The position numbers and the translations under genes were made by a program. Below, in pieces: positions 1 through 7,827 of a DNA stretch of 64,000 bases. Below the pieces are notes generated by a model. The model did no database searches and was not told where the DNA came from. It saw only the letters and a list, made by a program, of their open reading frames with translations. Source of the stretch: Pseudobdellovibrionaceae bacterium (GTDB taxonomy: Bacteria > Bdellovibrionota > Bdellovibrionia > Bdellovibrionales > Bdellovibrionaceae); the NCBI GenBank assembly GCA_019637955.1, contig JAHBUS010000003.1:1-64000 (forward strand). The letters run 5' to 3'. Within the stretch, counting starts at the first letter, position 1. The number at the start of each line of letters is the position of its first letter.

Positions 1-114
1 TTCGATCAGAAAAAGTGCCAGAGTCTTTGAGGATGTTCTCCCAAAGAGAGTGCCGATAGAAACAGGGCTATCTTTACCCGTGTCGGTCTGTGAAGAGACT
101 GACGAAAACTATTA

Positions 115-151
115 GAGGGGGCAGCTACTTGCTTCGGGTGCCTGCCCCCTC
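115..151 (-). terminator. Hairpin downstream of the 161-571 gene
   Basis: A perfect 10-base inverted repeat (GAGGGGGCAG at 115-124, CTGCCCCCTC at 142-151) with a 17-base loop lies just past the stop codon of the minus-strand gene ending at 161. On the minus strand it is followed by only a short T run (AGTTTTCG), so it is a plausible but not strong intrinsic terminator. No gene is recognised in 1-160. Confidence 0.5.
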
Positions 152-160
152 GCCCTTCGA

Positions 161-571
161 TCAGGCCGCGAATTTTGAAACGACTCCGAGAGCGTCGCCT
201 AGTGGTTTACAACCTTGATCCCATCGACCAAGTCGGGCCAACAAGCGGAACTCGTTCGCTTTGCCCAGCAACTCGTTCACCATCATACCGGCTTCAAAGT
301 ATGATTTCGGACCAAGCTTTTCCGTAGTTTCGTGAAAGCGGTAGCCCTGGGGGGAAATTTTTCCAGTTTCCCATTGGCGGTATTCAATGGCTGAGACATT
401 CAGCTTTTCCCAGATTTCGCTGTAAGAAATTTTTTGTTCTTCTCGCCAGCGAAATAAATTTCCTCCGACGATGCTGTTGATCTCTGGCCCCAATTCCCTT
501 TGGATCTGCATTGCGGTTAAAACTTCTTCTCTCAAATTTCGGGTGAGTTTTAGCTTAACAACTTTTTCCAT
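161..571 (-). CDS. XRE-like helix-turn-helix protein
   Basis: A 136-residue protein. Residues about 35-80 follow the XRE/Cro pattern: an IVGGNLFRWREEQKIS-like first helix, then SYSEIWEKLNVSAIEYRQWETGK as the helix-turn-helix, with the WETGK ending typical of this fold. The remainder has no recognised domain. The ATG at 571 is chosen because AGGAGG lies a few bases upstream (on the minus strand); the reading frame stays open to 676 without a comparable ribosome site. It is probably a transcriptional regulator acting on nearby accessory genes, but no target is evident. Family membership rests on pattern recognition only. Confidence 0.7.
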   Translation of the reverse strand: MEKVVKLKLTRNLREEVLTAMQIQRELGPEINSIVGGNLFRWREEQKISYSEIWEKLNVSAIEYRQWETGKISPQGYRFHETTEKLGPKSYFEAGMMVNELLGKANEFRLLARLGRWDQGCKPLGDALGVVSKFAA

Positions 572-878
572 GTGTCTTCCTCCTGCGTGCTCAACCTCGG
601 TGAGAGGTCGGTGATGTGCGCTCAGTTGATCTCCAGCGCGGCGAATCCCATCGAGCTGCATCGACGGTACGGCCACTAGAGTTTTATGCTTTAATTTTCT
701 ACTAAAATCTCCAATTATCTCCTTTTTTGTAACATTTTATAACATCTTAACAGGCCCGACGGCTTGAGTTTGAATTGTTAAACGGCGGTAAAACGGGACT
801 AACTACTTAAAATCACGATAAAAATTGACGCATCAAGCGAGAGGCTCATAAAATGGGGTCAATATCGGGGAAAATGCA
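572..878. other. AT-rich intergenic region
   Basis: About 300 bases between divergent genes. The part from 677 to 830 is AT-rich (for example TTTTGTAACATTTTATAACATC near 725-746), and could hold promoters for either flank. I see no convincing -35/-10 pair, RNA gene or small ORF with a ribosome site. Confidence 0.4.
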
Positions 879-1352
879 ATGCGAAAACATCGGGACACCA
901 CAAAGCCACTTAAAAACCGAACCGAAGAACGTCTTCGGGCGACTCCTTTCACGGACACAAAAACGATGGAGGAGGAGCGCCAGCGGATCAAATACCAAAC
1001 ATGGAAAAGGTTGGCTGAAGCTCAGGCGTTTGCCGAACTGCTGACAAAAGAAGATTTCGCTCTGGTGAGGGAAGAAATTGAGGCTGGCCTGTTGTGCAAG
1101 GTGGAAGGCGCCTCGGATAAAAACAAACTTTTCCGCATCTACTCGAAGGGCACGGGACTACTTTTGGATCTCAATGAAAATTACGTTAAAAAATTGGGAG
1201 AGAATCAGGTCCCGTTTTTAAAGGGAACCATTCAGGCCGGAATTGAAGGTTGGGGAAATATGTTCTGGCGAACGAAAGGTCTGCTTCGTTACGACACTGA
1301 AGCCCATAAAGTTCTCGGTGAGAATGGTTTGCCGAAAGAGGGCGACGAGTAG
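879..1352 (+). CDS. Hypothetical accessory protein
   Basis: A 157-residue protein of no recognised family, charged at the N-terminus (many Arg/Lys/Glu to residue 45), followed by a more hydrophobic region with a GTGLLLDLNENYVKKLG stretch. No signal peptide or membrane segment is seen. GGGGA at 867-871 supports ATG 879; an internal ATG at 966 is an alternative. An overlapping frame from 853 (63 codons) is treated as a shadow. The gene sits alone on the plus strand between two minus-strand accessory genes. Composition is typical of a soluble protein and the frame is real-looking, but function is unknown. Confidence 0.6.
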   Translation: MRKHRDTTKPLKNRTEERLRATPFTDTKTMEEERQRIKYQTWKRLAEAQAFAELLTKEDFALVREEIEAGLLCKVEGASDKNKLFRIYSKGTGLLLDLNENYVKKLGENQVPFLKGTIQAGIEGWGNMFWRTKGLLRYDTEAHKVLGENGLPKEGDE

Positions 1353-1442
1353 CTTTTTTGGGTCGGCGTGTGCCGCTCTAACTTTGCACTTTTGTTTAAG
1401 TAGAGAAGGGCAAAGCTTAATCTCAACCTTGCCCTTTCTGGG

Positions 1443-1985
1443 TTAGCGACCGCACGAAGAATAATATTTCGGTTTTCCGTCTGACAAATGGGCTGTTACG
1501 ACATTGTCAATTCGTATGCCGGTGCTGCGGATAATTCTTTTCAGCTCCTCACCGATGAACATCCCTTTCATTGGTTTTGTTTCACTATTTTCGACCTTGG
1601 CGGCGATTTGGCGCAAACGAACCGCGCAACCTTTGATTTGAGTGATCTGATACCACTCAATATTTGTCTGGTCGTAGCCCCAGCAAGTCGAAAAAATAGA
1701 ACCCACTTTAATTTTGTTAAGAAACTCTGACTGCAATTCTTTTTGTCTCTTCTTGTGTTCTTGCTTGTATTGCGCATTAGCTTCGATTCGTTGGAAATAC
1801 TTAGCGACGGCATTGCTGCGTTTTTCCTCGTTTTCAAATCGATAGTGAAAGTCTGGTTTATTGCGACGACCCGAATAAGCGAGAGCGTAAAGAGCGCCGT
1901 TCAAGCTTTCATATGTATAGGCGACAGCCGTCAGATCGTCTCTTTTGATTTCTTTGGAATTTTCGGGAATGTATCGTTTGTTCAT
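1443..1985 (-). CDS. Hypothetical protein, divergent partner of HTH gene
   Basis: A 180-residue soluble protein, rich in Lys, Arg and Glu with a likely helical segment about residues 45-95 (QYKQEHKKRQKELQSEF) and a beta-rich C-terminal half (KVGSIFSTCWGYDQTNIEWYQIT). It resembles the small cytosolic proteins often carried on plasmids and phages, but I recognise no family. The ATG at 1985 has AGGAGAGAAGAA immediately upstream and is preferred over the frame start at 2012. It is divergent from the HTH gene at 2158, and three palindromes in the gap suggest that regulator controls it. Confidence 0.65.
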   Translation of the reverse strand: MNKRYIPENSKEIKRDDLTAVAYTYESLNGALYALAYSGRRNKPDFHYRFENEEKRSNAVAKYFQRIEANAQYKQEHKKRQKELQSEFLNKIKVGSIFSTCWGYDQTNIEWYQITQIKGCAVRLRQIAAKVENSETKPMKGMFIGEELKRIIRSTGIRIDNVVTAHLSDGKPKYYSSCGR

Positions 1986-2022
1986 TTCTTCTCTCCTTTG
2001 TTGCGAGAACAAAAACAGGATA

Positions 2023-2137
2023 TTACGGATTTCCGTAAATAGATAGTTAAAAGTTACGGAAAACCGTAACTTTGCTTATTGGAGTGCGGCAGAGACTTTT
2101 TTAGAATGAATTTGGTTATTTACGGAATTCCGTAAAT
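2023..2137. promoter_or_regulatory. Three-site palindromic operator
   Basis: Three copies of TTACGG-N4-CCGTAA lie between the divergent genes at 1985 and 2158: TTACGGATTTCCGTAA (2023-2038), TTACGGAAAACCGTAA (2054-2069) and TTACGGAATTCCGTAA (2120-2135). The last extends to a perfect 20-base palindrome (2118-2137). Centre spacings are 31 and 66 bases, near whole helical turns for the first pair. The sites bracket where both promoters must lie, so the small HTH protein encoded at 2158 is the obvious candidate ligand and an autorepressor; that assignment is inference. Confidence 0.8.
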
Positions 2138-2157
2138 TTGCTAAGGTGCAGCTATCA

Positions 2158-2418
2158 ATGAAAGATCAAACTGAAGGCATTAAAAAAAAGCTGGTTGAGG
2201 CGATCCGGTCGGAAGTGGACGCATTAGAGGAGTCTGGTCTTACACGGACCAAGATCGCCGAAAAAGCCGACGTGCGCCTCTCGTTTATGTCCAATTTTAT
2301 GCGAGCAAATGAAGACGGAATGAATGGTCTAGCCATTCCAAAGTTGATTCAGATGGCAAGTGGCCTTGACCTAAAGATTGAGTTAAAGGTCCTGAAAAAA
2401 GATTCTTCGGGAAGTTGA
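2158..2418 (+). CDS. Small HTH regulator, putative autorepressor
   Basis: An 86-residue protein. Residues about 25-60 form a helix-turn-helix of XRE/antitoxin type (LTRTKIAEKADVRLSFMSNF), followed by a stretch on selecting a low-level regulator fold (IPKLIQMASGLDLKIELKV) typical of HigA-like proteins. ATG 2158 is preferred because AAGG lies about 10 bases upstream; GTG 2146 would overlap that site. It is divergent from the 1443-1985 gene and the operator palindromes end 21 bases before its start, so autoregulation is likely. No toxin gene is adjacent in an operon, so an antitoxin role is not supported. Confidence 0.7.
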   Translation: MKDQTEGIKKKLVEAIRSEVDALEESGLTRTKIAEKADVRLSFMSNFMRANEDGMNGLAIPKLIQMASGLDLKIELKVLKKDSSGS

Positions 2419-2441
2419 GGTCTTAAACGGCCGTTTTAACA

Positions 2442-2461
2442 GGCCCCGGAAATCCGAGGCC
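2442..2461 (-). terminator. Hairpin between converging genes
   Basis: GGCCCCGGA (2442-2450) and TCCGAGGCC (2453-2461) pair along nine positions; the single mismatch is a G-U pair in minus-strand RNA, which favours use as the end of the 2471 gene. A second perfect palindrome, AAACGGCCGTTT, lies at 2425-2436 and may serve the plus-strand gene. Neither is followed by a long T run. Confidence 0.45.
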
Positions 2462-2470
2462 CTGGACGAC

Positions 2471-2665
2471 TTAATGATCCTGATTTTGAAACTTCTTTTT
2501 CGGCTTCGCACCTAAAAGAGCTTTGGTAAATTTTGAATAGCTGACTTGATCGTGCTGGTGAGCGTGAACTGCGGCTTGGGCCATTTTCTGAGTCTGGCTA
2601 AAAAGGGCCGATCCCACTCCAAGTGCAAGACAGCTTGAAATTATCCATTGCATAAAACGTGGCAT
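2471..2665 (-). CDS. Small secreted protein
   Basis: A 64-residue protein with an N-terminal signal-like segment (MPRFMQWIISSCLALGVGSA) and a short basic, His-containing mature part ending KPKKKFQNQDH. Its ATG shares a base with the stop codon of the upstream HTH gene (TAATG), and AAAGGA lies before it, so the two are translationally coupled. No family is recognised. Export is inferred from the signal-like start only; the Cys in that segment is not in a good lipobox. Confidence 0.55.
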   Translation of the reverse strand: MPRFMQWIISSCLALGVGSALFSQTQKMAQAAVHAHQHDQVSYSKFTKALLGAKPKKKFQNQDH

Positions 2666-2871
2666 TATCTGAGTCCTTTCTCTCTTTCGAGGCGGTGAAC
2701 AGCGTTAATTGCGGTCGTCCTGGGAATTCCCATAATGACCGAAATTCTTCGCGATCCGAGCCCTTCCTCAAATCGCAATCGCGCCAGCTCAGCGATATTG
2801 AGGGTTTGCTTTTTCCAAGTGATCTCGTAAGTTCTTGAAACTACTAGCCCCACTGGTTCGACCAGCTTCAC
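2665..2871 (-). CDS. Small HTH DNA-binding protein
   Basis: A 68-residue protein that is almost only a helix-turn-helix: IAELARLRFEEGLGSRRISVIMG followed by IPRTTAINAVHRLEREKG, resembling the homeodomain-like or sigma region 4-like fold of resolvases and small regulators. The start is GTG 2871 with AGAGGA just upstream. It forms a two-gene minus-strand unit with the secreted peptide at 2471. Regulatory role is inferred from the fold. No catalytic serine or other recombinase domain is present. Confidence 0.6.
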   Translation of the reverse strand: MKLVEPVGLVVSRTYEITWKKQTLNIAELARLRFEEGLGSRRISVIMGIPRTTAINAVHRLEREKGLR

Positions 2872-3000
2872 GCATCCTCTACCAATTTTTCTGTCAGGAC
2901 AATCTTAAGTTCAAACTCACTTAGCAACAAATGACAGCGTTCGAGTCCAGTCGCGACTCGATTTTTTGCCCGCAGGTCAAATCGCAAGCAAAATAAAAAC

Positions 3001-4512
3001 ATGCTTATGAAGGCCGGCGCGTGGTGGCTGAAGATCACCGAGTTCGATCTCAGAAGCCTCGCTTTTGTTCGAATCTCGGTGGGACTGCTTCTGGTTTGGA
3101 TGCAGTTCAACTACATCTTGCAGGCCGATCTCTTTTTTTCGGACTCGGGCGTGTGCACGCGCTCGGCCGTCGCGCTCATGAGAACCGCCAACAAGTTTCC
3201 GTCGATGCACAAGTTCAGCGGCGACGCCGATGCCGTGCGCGTTCTGCTGGCTCTCGGCGTGCTCGCCGGGGTCGCGCTCACCCTCGGTTGGAAAACCCGC
3301 ACCATCACGGTCGTCGCGTGGCTCTTGTCGCGTTCGTCGCACGCGCGCTGCCCGTACATGCTTCAAGGCAGTGACACTGAGCTCGATCTGATTCTGTTCT
3401 TCATGATCTTCCTGCCGTGGGGACGGGTGTGGTCTCTCGATGCGCTTCGAAAAGAGCGTCCCGAAAGTTATGGCTATCGGTCTTGGGCCAATAGCGGGGT
3501 GCTTCTGCAGATTGCGATGATTTATATCTTCGCGGTTTTGCTGAAAATCACCATCGACACCGATTGGACTCAAGGCACCTCGGTCTTCTACGCGCTTCAT
3601 TCCGGCTCGCGCGCCAAGGATTTGGGCGATTTGTTGCTGGACGCGCCGATCTGGGTGCTTCAGCTTTTAAGCCGCGCCTCCCTTCTCTTTGAATTGATCG
3701 GTCCGTTTCTGCTCCTCGCGGGCACGTCTTTGCGTCTTCTCGGCGTCTTTTCATTTGCGCTGATGCACTGGTGCTTTGGGCTTTGCCTCACGCTCGGGAC
3801 GTTCGCGTGGATCTCGCCCACGGCGGCGGCGGCGGCGCTGCCTTCGGCCTTTTGGGGTTGGATCGAGCGCCGGTGCGGACGCACGCCCCTTTCGGCGCCG
3901 CCCGTGATTCGCAAGTTTGCCTGGTCCGATGCGGTGGTCGGAGGCGCCTTGCTCCTCTCGCTTCACATGAACTCGATGTCGCTGCTCACCGGGGAACCGA
4001 ATCGTTTGCAGCGGGCCGCCAGCTGGTTCGGACAAAACATCGGGTTCTCGCAAAAGTGGGCCATGTTCACCACGATCGACCGCAAAGATTTTGGATATTT
4101 TCGCATCGTCGGTCTTCAGGACGGAAAACTCCACAGCCTCTTCGAAGAGCGCGAACTGGCGAGCGTGGACGATCTTCCGGCCCGTGGGTCGGCGACCTAC
4201 CCCTCGATGGAGTGGCGCCGCTTGCTGCTATCGTTCATTCGCGACACGAAATACCAGTCGGTCGGTTTCATGGGACCCGGCCTGTGCCGTCTCTTGGGCG
4301 ACAAAGCCAAAGATGGAGTCCAGATCTGGCAGCACTACCGTCCGCTCAATTACCCCGAGAAGCGTCCCCCTTACCGCAAACGCCTGATTTTGGACTACTC
4401 GTGCGCGGATCAAGATGACCGCTACGAGTTCAGGCTCGACAGCGACGGCGGCGCCTATTCGTTTCCTTTGAGAGAGATCGGAGCTCCCGTCGATGAAAAA
4501 CAAACTCAGTGA
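3001..4512 (+). CDS. HTTM-domain membrane protein (first of pair)
   Basis: A 503-residue multi-pass membrane protein of the HTTM class, the membrane domain shared with vitamin K-dependent gamma-carboxylases. Residues about 15-320 contain the membrane helices and the typical patterns FVRISVGLLLVWMQ, GWKTR, LLQIAMIYIFAVLLKI and TAVFY-like GTSVFYALHSG. The C-terminal 170 residues are soluble and include DRKDFGYFRIVG, YPSMEWRRLL and GPGLCRLLG, shared with the next gene. No ribosome site is evident before ATG 3001; ATG 3007 is an alternative. It overlaps the next gene by 20 bases. Substrate is unknown, and carboxylase activity is not claimed. Confidence 0.75.
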   Translation: MLMKAGAWWLKITEFDLRSLAFVRISVGLLLVWMQFNYILQADLFFSDSGVCTRSAVALMRTANKFPSMHKFSGDADAVRVLLALGVLAGVALTLGWKTRTITVVAWLLSRSSHARCPYMLQGSDTELDLILFFMIFLPWGRVWSLDALRKERPESYGYRSWANSGVLLQIAMIYIFAVLLKITIDTDWTQGTSVFYALHSGSRAKDLGDLLLDAPIWVLQLLSRASLLFELIGPFLLLAGTSLRLLGVFSFALMHWCFGLCLTLGTFAWISPTAAAAALPSAFWGWIERRCGRTPLSAPPVIRKFAWSDAVVGGALLLSLHMNSMSLLTGEPNRLQRAASWFGQNIGFSQKWAMFTTIDRKDFGYFRIVGLQDGKLHSLFEERELASVDDLPARGSATYPSMEWRRLLLSFIRDTKYQSVGFMGPGLCRLLGDKAKDGVQIWQHYRPLNYPEKRPPYRKRLILDYSCADQDDRYEFRLDSDGGAYSFPLREIGAPVDEKQTQ

Positions 4513-5953
4513 GTGGTGGCTGCGGACAACCGAGCTCGACGGGCGCAGCCTTCAGCTGACGCGCGTGCTCCTGGGCCTGGCGATGCTCTATCAGCAGGCG
4601 CGGGATTTTTTATTTGCGGACATCTTCTTCTCGGGTTCGGGCGTGGCGCCGGCCGCGCTGGTGCACACGGTTCGGAATTGGGGCGACTTTCTCTCGATTC
4701 ACCGCTTGAGCGATGACGTTTCGGTTCAGCGGATCCTGTTCGCGCTGGGGGTGGCCACGGCGCTGGCGTTGATTTTTGGTTTTAAGACACGCTTCACGTT
4801 GATCTTGGCTTGGTACCTGACGGCATCGGCGCATGCGCGCAATCCTTTGCTTCTGCAAATCGGCGACACGCAGCTTCGCATGATGCTTTTTTTCATGATG
4901 TTCTTGCCCTGGAACCAAATTCAAAAAGGGACGGTCCGTTCGTGGGCAAACGGCTTTTTACTTCTGCAAGTGGCCTTGAGCTTTTGGTTCGCGGCCGCGC
5001 AAAAGACCGGCATCGACTGGCAGCACGGAACGGCGGTGTTCTACACGCTGCACTCCGGGTCGTTCGCGACCGCGTGGGCCGACGCTCTCTTGGGGAGTCC
5101 TCGAAAAGTTCTTTTGTTCCTGACATGGCTGAGTCCTTACATCGAGGCGCTGATTCCGTTCCTGTTCTTCGCCGGAAGATGGGCCCGGGTGATAGCGGTC
5201 ACCTTGATGATCGCGGCCGCGATCGGCCTGGGACTTTTGTTCGACCTTGAAACCTACGCGCTGATTTCGATCGCGGCGGCCCTGCTGTTACTGCCAGGCG
5301 CTTGCTGGAAGGGACTTTCGGCAAAGCTTGGACGGCAGAAACAAACCGACGTCGCGGCCCCCTTTTCGCCGCGGTGGACGGGGGCCAGCACGGCGGCTTT
5401 GGTGTTCTGGATTCTGTCGCTCTGGGCGAATCTCGCCGTCGTGTCGACGGACTTTCAAGATCTCAATATGCGTCCCTTGCGCGCTTTGATCGGCGGCGTT
5501 GGCTTCGCTCAGAAGTGGGTGCTCTTTCAAAATGTGAACCGCAAAGATTTCGGCTACTACCGCGTCGTCGCGGCCGGGTCCGCGCAAGGGGAGTCCGCAC
5601 CCGTCTGGAGTTTCTTCGAAAACAAATCGGTGGCGCTCGGCGCTTTGCCCGAGCGGGGAGCCGAGATTTACCCTTCCATGGAGTGGCGACGGTTCACCAC
5701 CGCGCTCTTGCGCGAAGTGCGCGGACCGATCGGTTTTATCGGGCCGGGGCTTTGCCGCGCGATGGGCACACAGGCCGGCTCCCACGTCCAGCTCTGGCAG
5801 TATTACCGCCGATTGAAATTTGGCCTGCCCGCAGATTTTTACCAGCGCCGGCTGCTCTTGGATTTCTCGTGCGCCGAGGGTCAGGTTCTCTATGATCTTC
5901 GCGTTGAGACCCCTGAAGACGCGGGTCCCTTTCCGCAAGATGGCGCGACTTAG
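4493..5953 (+). CDS. HTTM-domain membrane protein (second of pair)
   Basis: A 486-residue paralogue of the preceding gene, arising by tandem duplication: the same order of motifs is present (LTRVLLGLAMLYQQ, GFKTRFTLILAWYL, GTAVFYTLHSGS, NRKDFGYYRVVA, YPSMEWRRF, GPGLCRAMG). The membrane part covers about residues 20-310 and the rest is a soluble C-terminal domain. Its ATG lies inside the end of the first gene, so the two are co-translated. The stop overlaps the stop of the convergent caspase-like gene (5950-5953). Possible roles include modification of exported proteins, by analogy with the gamma-carboxylase family; that is inference. Confidence 0.75.
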   Translation: MKNKLSEWWLRTTELDGRSLQLTRVLLGLAMLYQQARDFLFADIFFSGSGVAPAALVHTVRNWGDFLSIHRLSDDVSVQRILFALGVATALALIFGFKTRFTLILAWYLTASAHARNPLLLQIGDTQLRMMLFFMMFLPWNQIQKGTVRSWANGFLLLQVALSFWFAAAQKTGIDWQHGTAVFYTLHSGSFATAWADALLGSPRKVLLFLTWLSPYIEALIPFLFFAGRWARVIAVTLMIAAAIGLGLLFDLETYALISIAAALLLLPGACWKGLSAKLGRQKQTDVAAPFSPRWTGASTAALVFWILSLWANLAVVSTDFQDLNMRPLRALIGGVGFAQKWVLFQNVNRKDFGYYRVVAAGSAQGESAPVWSFFENKSVALGALPERGAEIYPSMEWRRFTTALLREVRGPIGFIGPGLCRAMGTQAGSHVQLWQYYRRLKFGLPADFYQRRLLLDFSCAEGQVLYDLRVETPEDAGPFPQDGAT

Positions 5954-6945
5954 CGTCGATTGCGCGTCGACGTGGTCGTGGGCGATTTTGCGGGTTTCGC
6001 GCCGCCACTCAGTTCGCTCGTCGCGCACTGGCTGCGGGCGAGCATCACGCACGACGCCCAGCTTGTTCCCATCGCGCCGGTTCTTCCGGGGCGTTGAACA
6101 TTGCCGTCCGTTCTCATGACTCCCATCGGTCCATTTCGGGTGTAACCGAGAAAGGCCTGACGTCCCGTCGCTTTCACATGGGTCATGCGTTTGGCCACCT
6201 CACCCAGGGAGAGAAAGCCGTCTTTGTCTTCGTCGCTGTTGCAGTTCAAAAGTCTTTTGTCGAGCGCGGCCGTGAAGGCCCCCCGCTGATCGCCGCGGAT
6301 CTCCGACGCCAGCTCATTGCGCCTCGAGGCCACCATCATCATCGAGTTCTCTCCCAGATCCAAGTCCCCCGAGTGACAAGAGTCTGCGAACCCAAAAACT
6401 TTGCGGTCGCCAAAAATTTCACGCAGCTCCGACTGCGAAACCATATGATTCTTGATCTCCGAACAGTCGGCCAGCTGGGGCTTTACGGGTTTGTCGTTGA
6501 TCTTGTCACGATGGCCCACCTGTTCGGGGTCGCGAAACGCGCTCCCGGCGCACTTTTTGGCCAGATCTTGCGGAATGCTGGGGAGGGCGATTCCGTACTC
6601 GCCGTCGCTCGAGATGAATCCATGACCCGCAAAATTAAAGTTCACGTACTCTTTGCCTTTGACGAGTTCGCGAAGGCGGTTCAGAAATGTTTTTTTGTCT
6701 GGAGCATCGCCGTCACGCAGGACATGTCCTTGATTGGCGACGGTCTCGCCGATGCGTTTCTTGTAATACTCGGCATCCGTTCCCGAGCCGGGCAGGTGAA
6801 TGGCGTCTCCCTTGTAGTTGAATCCGATCGAAATCGACACCACCTTGTTGCGGATGGGCGCGCACGCCTGCGCCCAGGCGGCCGTAGACGCAAAGAATGA
6901 AAGGCTGACGATGAGTCCGCGCGCGGCAAGGTTCTTCAATCCCAC
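5950..6945 (-). CDS. Secreted caspase-fold (C14) protein with EF-hand
   Basis: A 331-residue protein with a signal peptide (residues 1-25, ending TAAWA-QA). The caspase-like p20 core carries the catalytic pair: His108 in NFAGHG and Cys190 in FADSCHSGD, both in their usual places after beta-strands. Residues 238-249 (DEDKDGFLSLGE) are a complete EF-hand calcium loop with acidic residues at positions 1, 3, 5 and 12. The last 50 residues are Pro/Thr/Arg-rich. ATG 6945 has GGAG eight bases upstream. Bacterial relatives are Arg/Lys-specific metacaspase-like peptidases; secretion here points to a periplasmic or outer role, with calcium as possible activator. Confidence 0.8.
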   Translation of the reverse strand: MGLKNLAARGLIVSLSFFASTAAWAQACAPIRNKVVSISIGFNYKGDAIHLPGSGTDAEYYKKRIGETVANQGHVLRDGDAPDKKTFLNRLRELVKGKEYVNFNFAGHGFISSDGEYGIALPSIPQDLAKKCAGSAFRDPEQVGHRDKINDKPVKPQLADCSEIKNHMVSQSELREIFGDRKVFGFADSCHSGDLDLGENSMMMVASRRNELASEIRGDQRGAFTAALDKRLLNCNSDEDKDGFLSLGEVAKRMTHVKATGRQAFLGYTRNGPMGVMRTDGNVQRPGRTGAMGTSWASCVMLARSQCATSELSGGAKPAKSPTTTSTRNRR

Positions 6946-7122
6946 AGTCTCCTATCGGAACAACGCGACCTTGGGCGAGGGGTTGTGCATTTGATTCTCA
7001 TCTTGAGACGTCGGAAATCGTCGGTCTGACGGGCGGGTGTCTCGTTCTTATTCAGCAAGCTCAATCAAGGCGTGCGGCCGACTGGAGCCGCGTTTGCAGC
7101 CTGGTGGGGGATCGGGGGGCCG

Positions 7123-7827
7123 ATGCGCATTTTCATTTTCGCAGTCTTGATCACGTCTTCATTCAATGCCTTCGCGGACACTGTCGAGGTTGTTTTCTTC
7201 GGCGGTCACGCCTCTTCACCGGAGCAGATGAGGTGCTGGGAAAAAGGCGCCCGCGCCGAGTCCAGCCGGCAACACGATTACAACTTTCGCGGCGTCGCCT
7301 ATCCGGCCGGTGCTCACTACTCGCGGCAAGCCGCCTTGTCGGGCTCGCGCGCCGAGGTTCAGCGGCTGGTCAACGAAATCAATGCCAATCCCAACAAACG
7401 CTACGTGATTGCCGGTCACTCCTCCGGCGCGGCGATTTCGAACCAGGTCGCCTCCCTCGTCAAGAACCCGCGCCAGATCGACCTGATCAATCTCGACGGC
7501 TTCGCGCCGTCGAGAGAGCTTCAGGACCGCGTGGGCTCTTCGAAGTGCTGGTACGCCGTCAACCCTGGGAGTGGAGGCACTTCGTTGAACGCGGGTTCGA
7601 TGAGAGGCTGCCGAAACAGCGCCAAGGTGACATCGGCCACCTGCCGCACCAGCATGTGTTTGCACTTTGCCATGGTGAACAGCGGGGCCCCCGCGACCTT
7701 GAGCAACTACCGCAAGGACGGTTACAACTCCTGCCGCACGAATTTGGAATGGCTGCGCGACCTCGAAAACACCTCGGCGGCGGCTCCTCGCCGCAGCACC
7801 GGCCCGCGTGCCAGTTCGGTTCGCTAA
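7123..7827 (+). CDS. Secreted alpha/beta-hydrolase-like protein
   Basis: A 234-residue protein with a signal peptide (MRIFIFAVLITSSFNAFA). The nucleophile elbow GHSSG (Ser100) follows a hydrophobic strand (RYVIAGHSSG), and LINLDGFAPS is the next strand, as in serine hydrolases. Eight or so cysteines in the mature part (CW, CR, CRTSMCLHF, SCRTN) suggest disulfides, consistent with export. ATG 7123 is chosen because a GGGGGG run precedes it and the signal peptide starts there; the frame is open from 7072. Substrate unknown. The stop overlaps that of the convergent DUF1543 gene. Confidence 0.65.
   Translation: MRIFIFAVLITSSFNAFADTVEVVFFGGHASSPEQMRCWEKGARAESSRQHDYNFRGVAYPAGAHYSRQAALSGSRAEVQRLVNEINANPNKRYVIAGHSSGAAISNQVASLVKNPRQIDLINLDGFAPSRELQDRVGSSKCWYAVNPGSGGTSLNAGSMRGCRNSAKVTSATCRTSMCLHFAMVNSGAPATLSNYRKDGYNSCRTNLEWLRDLENTSAAAPRRSTGPRASSVR

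Noticed and set aside
51-110. GCCGATAG near base 52 resembling a sigma-28 -10 element
   Set aside because: No TAAA-type -35 element lies at the needed distance upstream.
853-1044. Frame of 63 codons starting at 853
   Set aside because: Overlaps the better supported 879-1352 gene in another frame and is Arg/Lys/Ser-rich.
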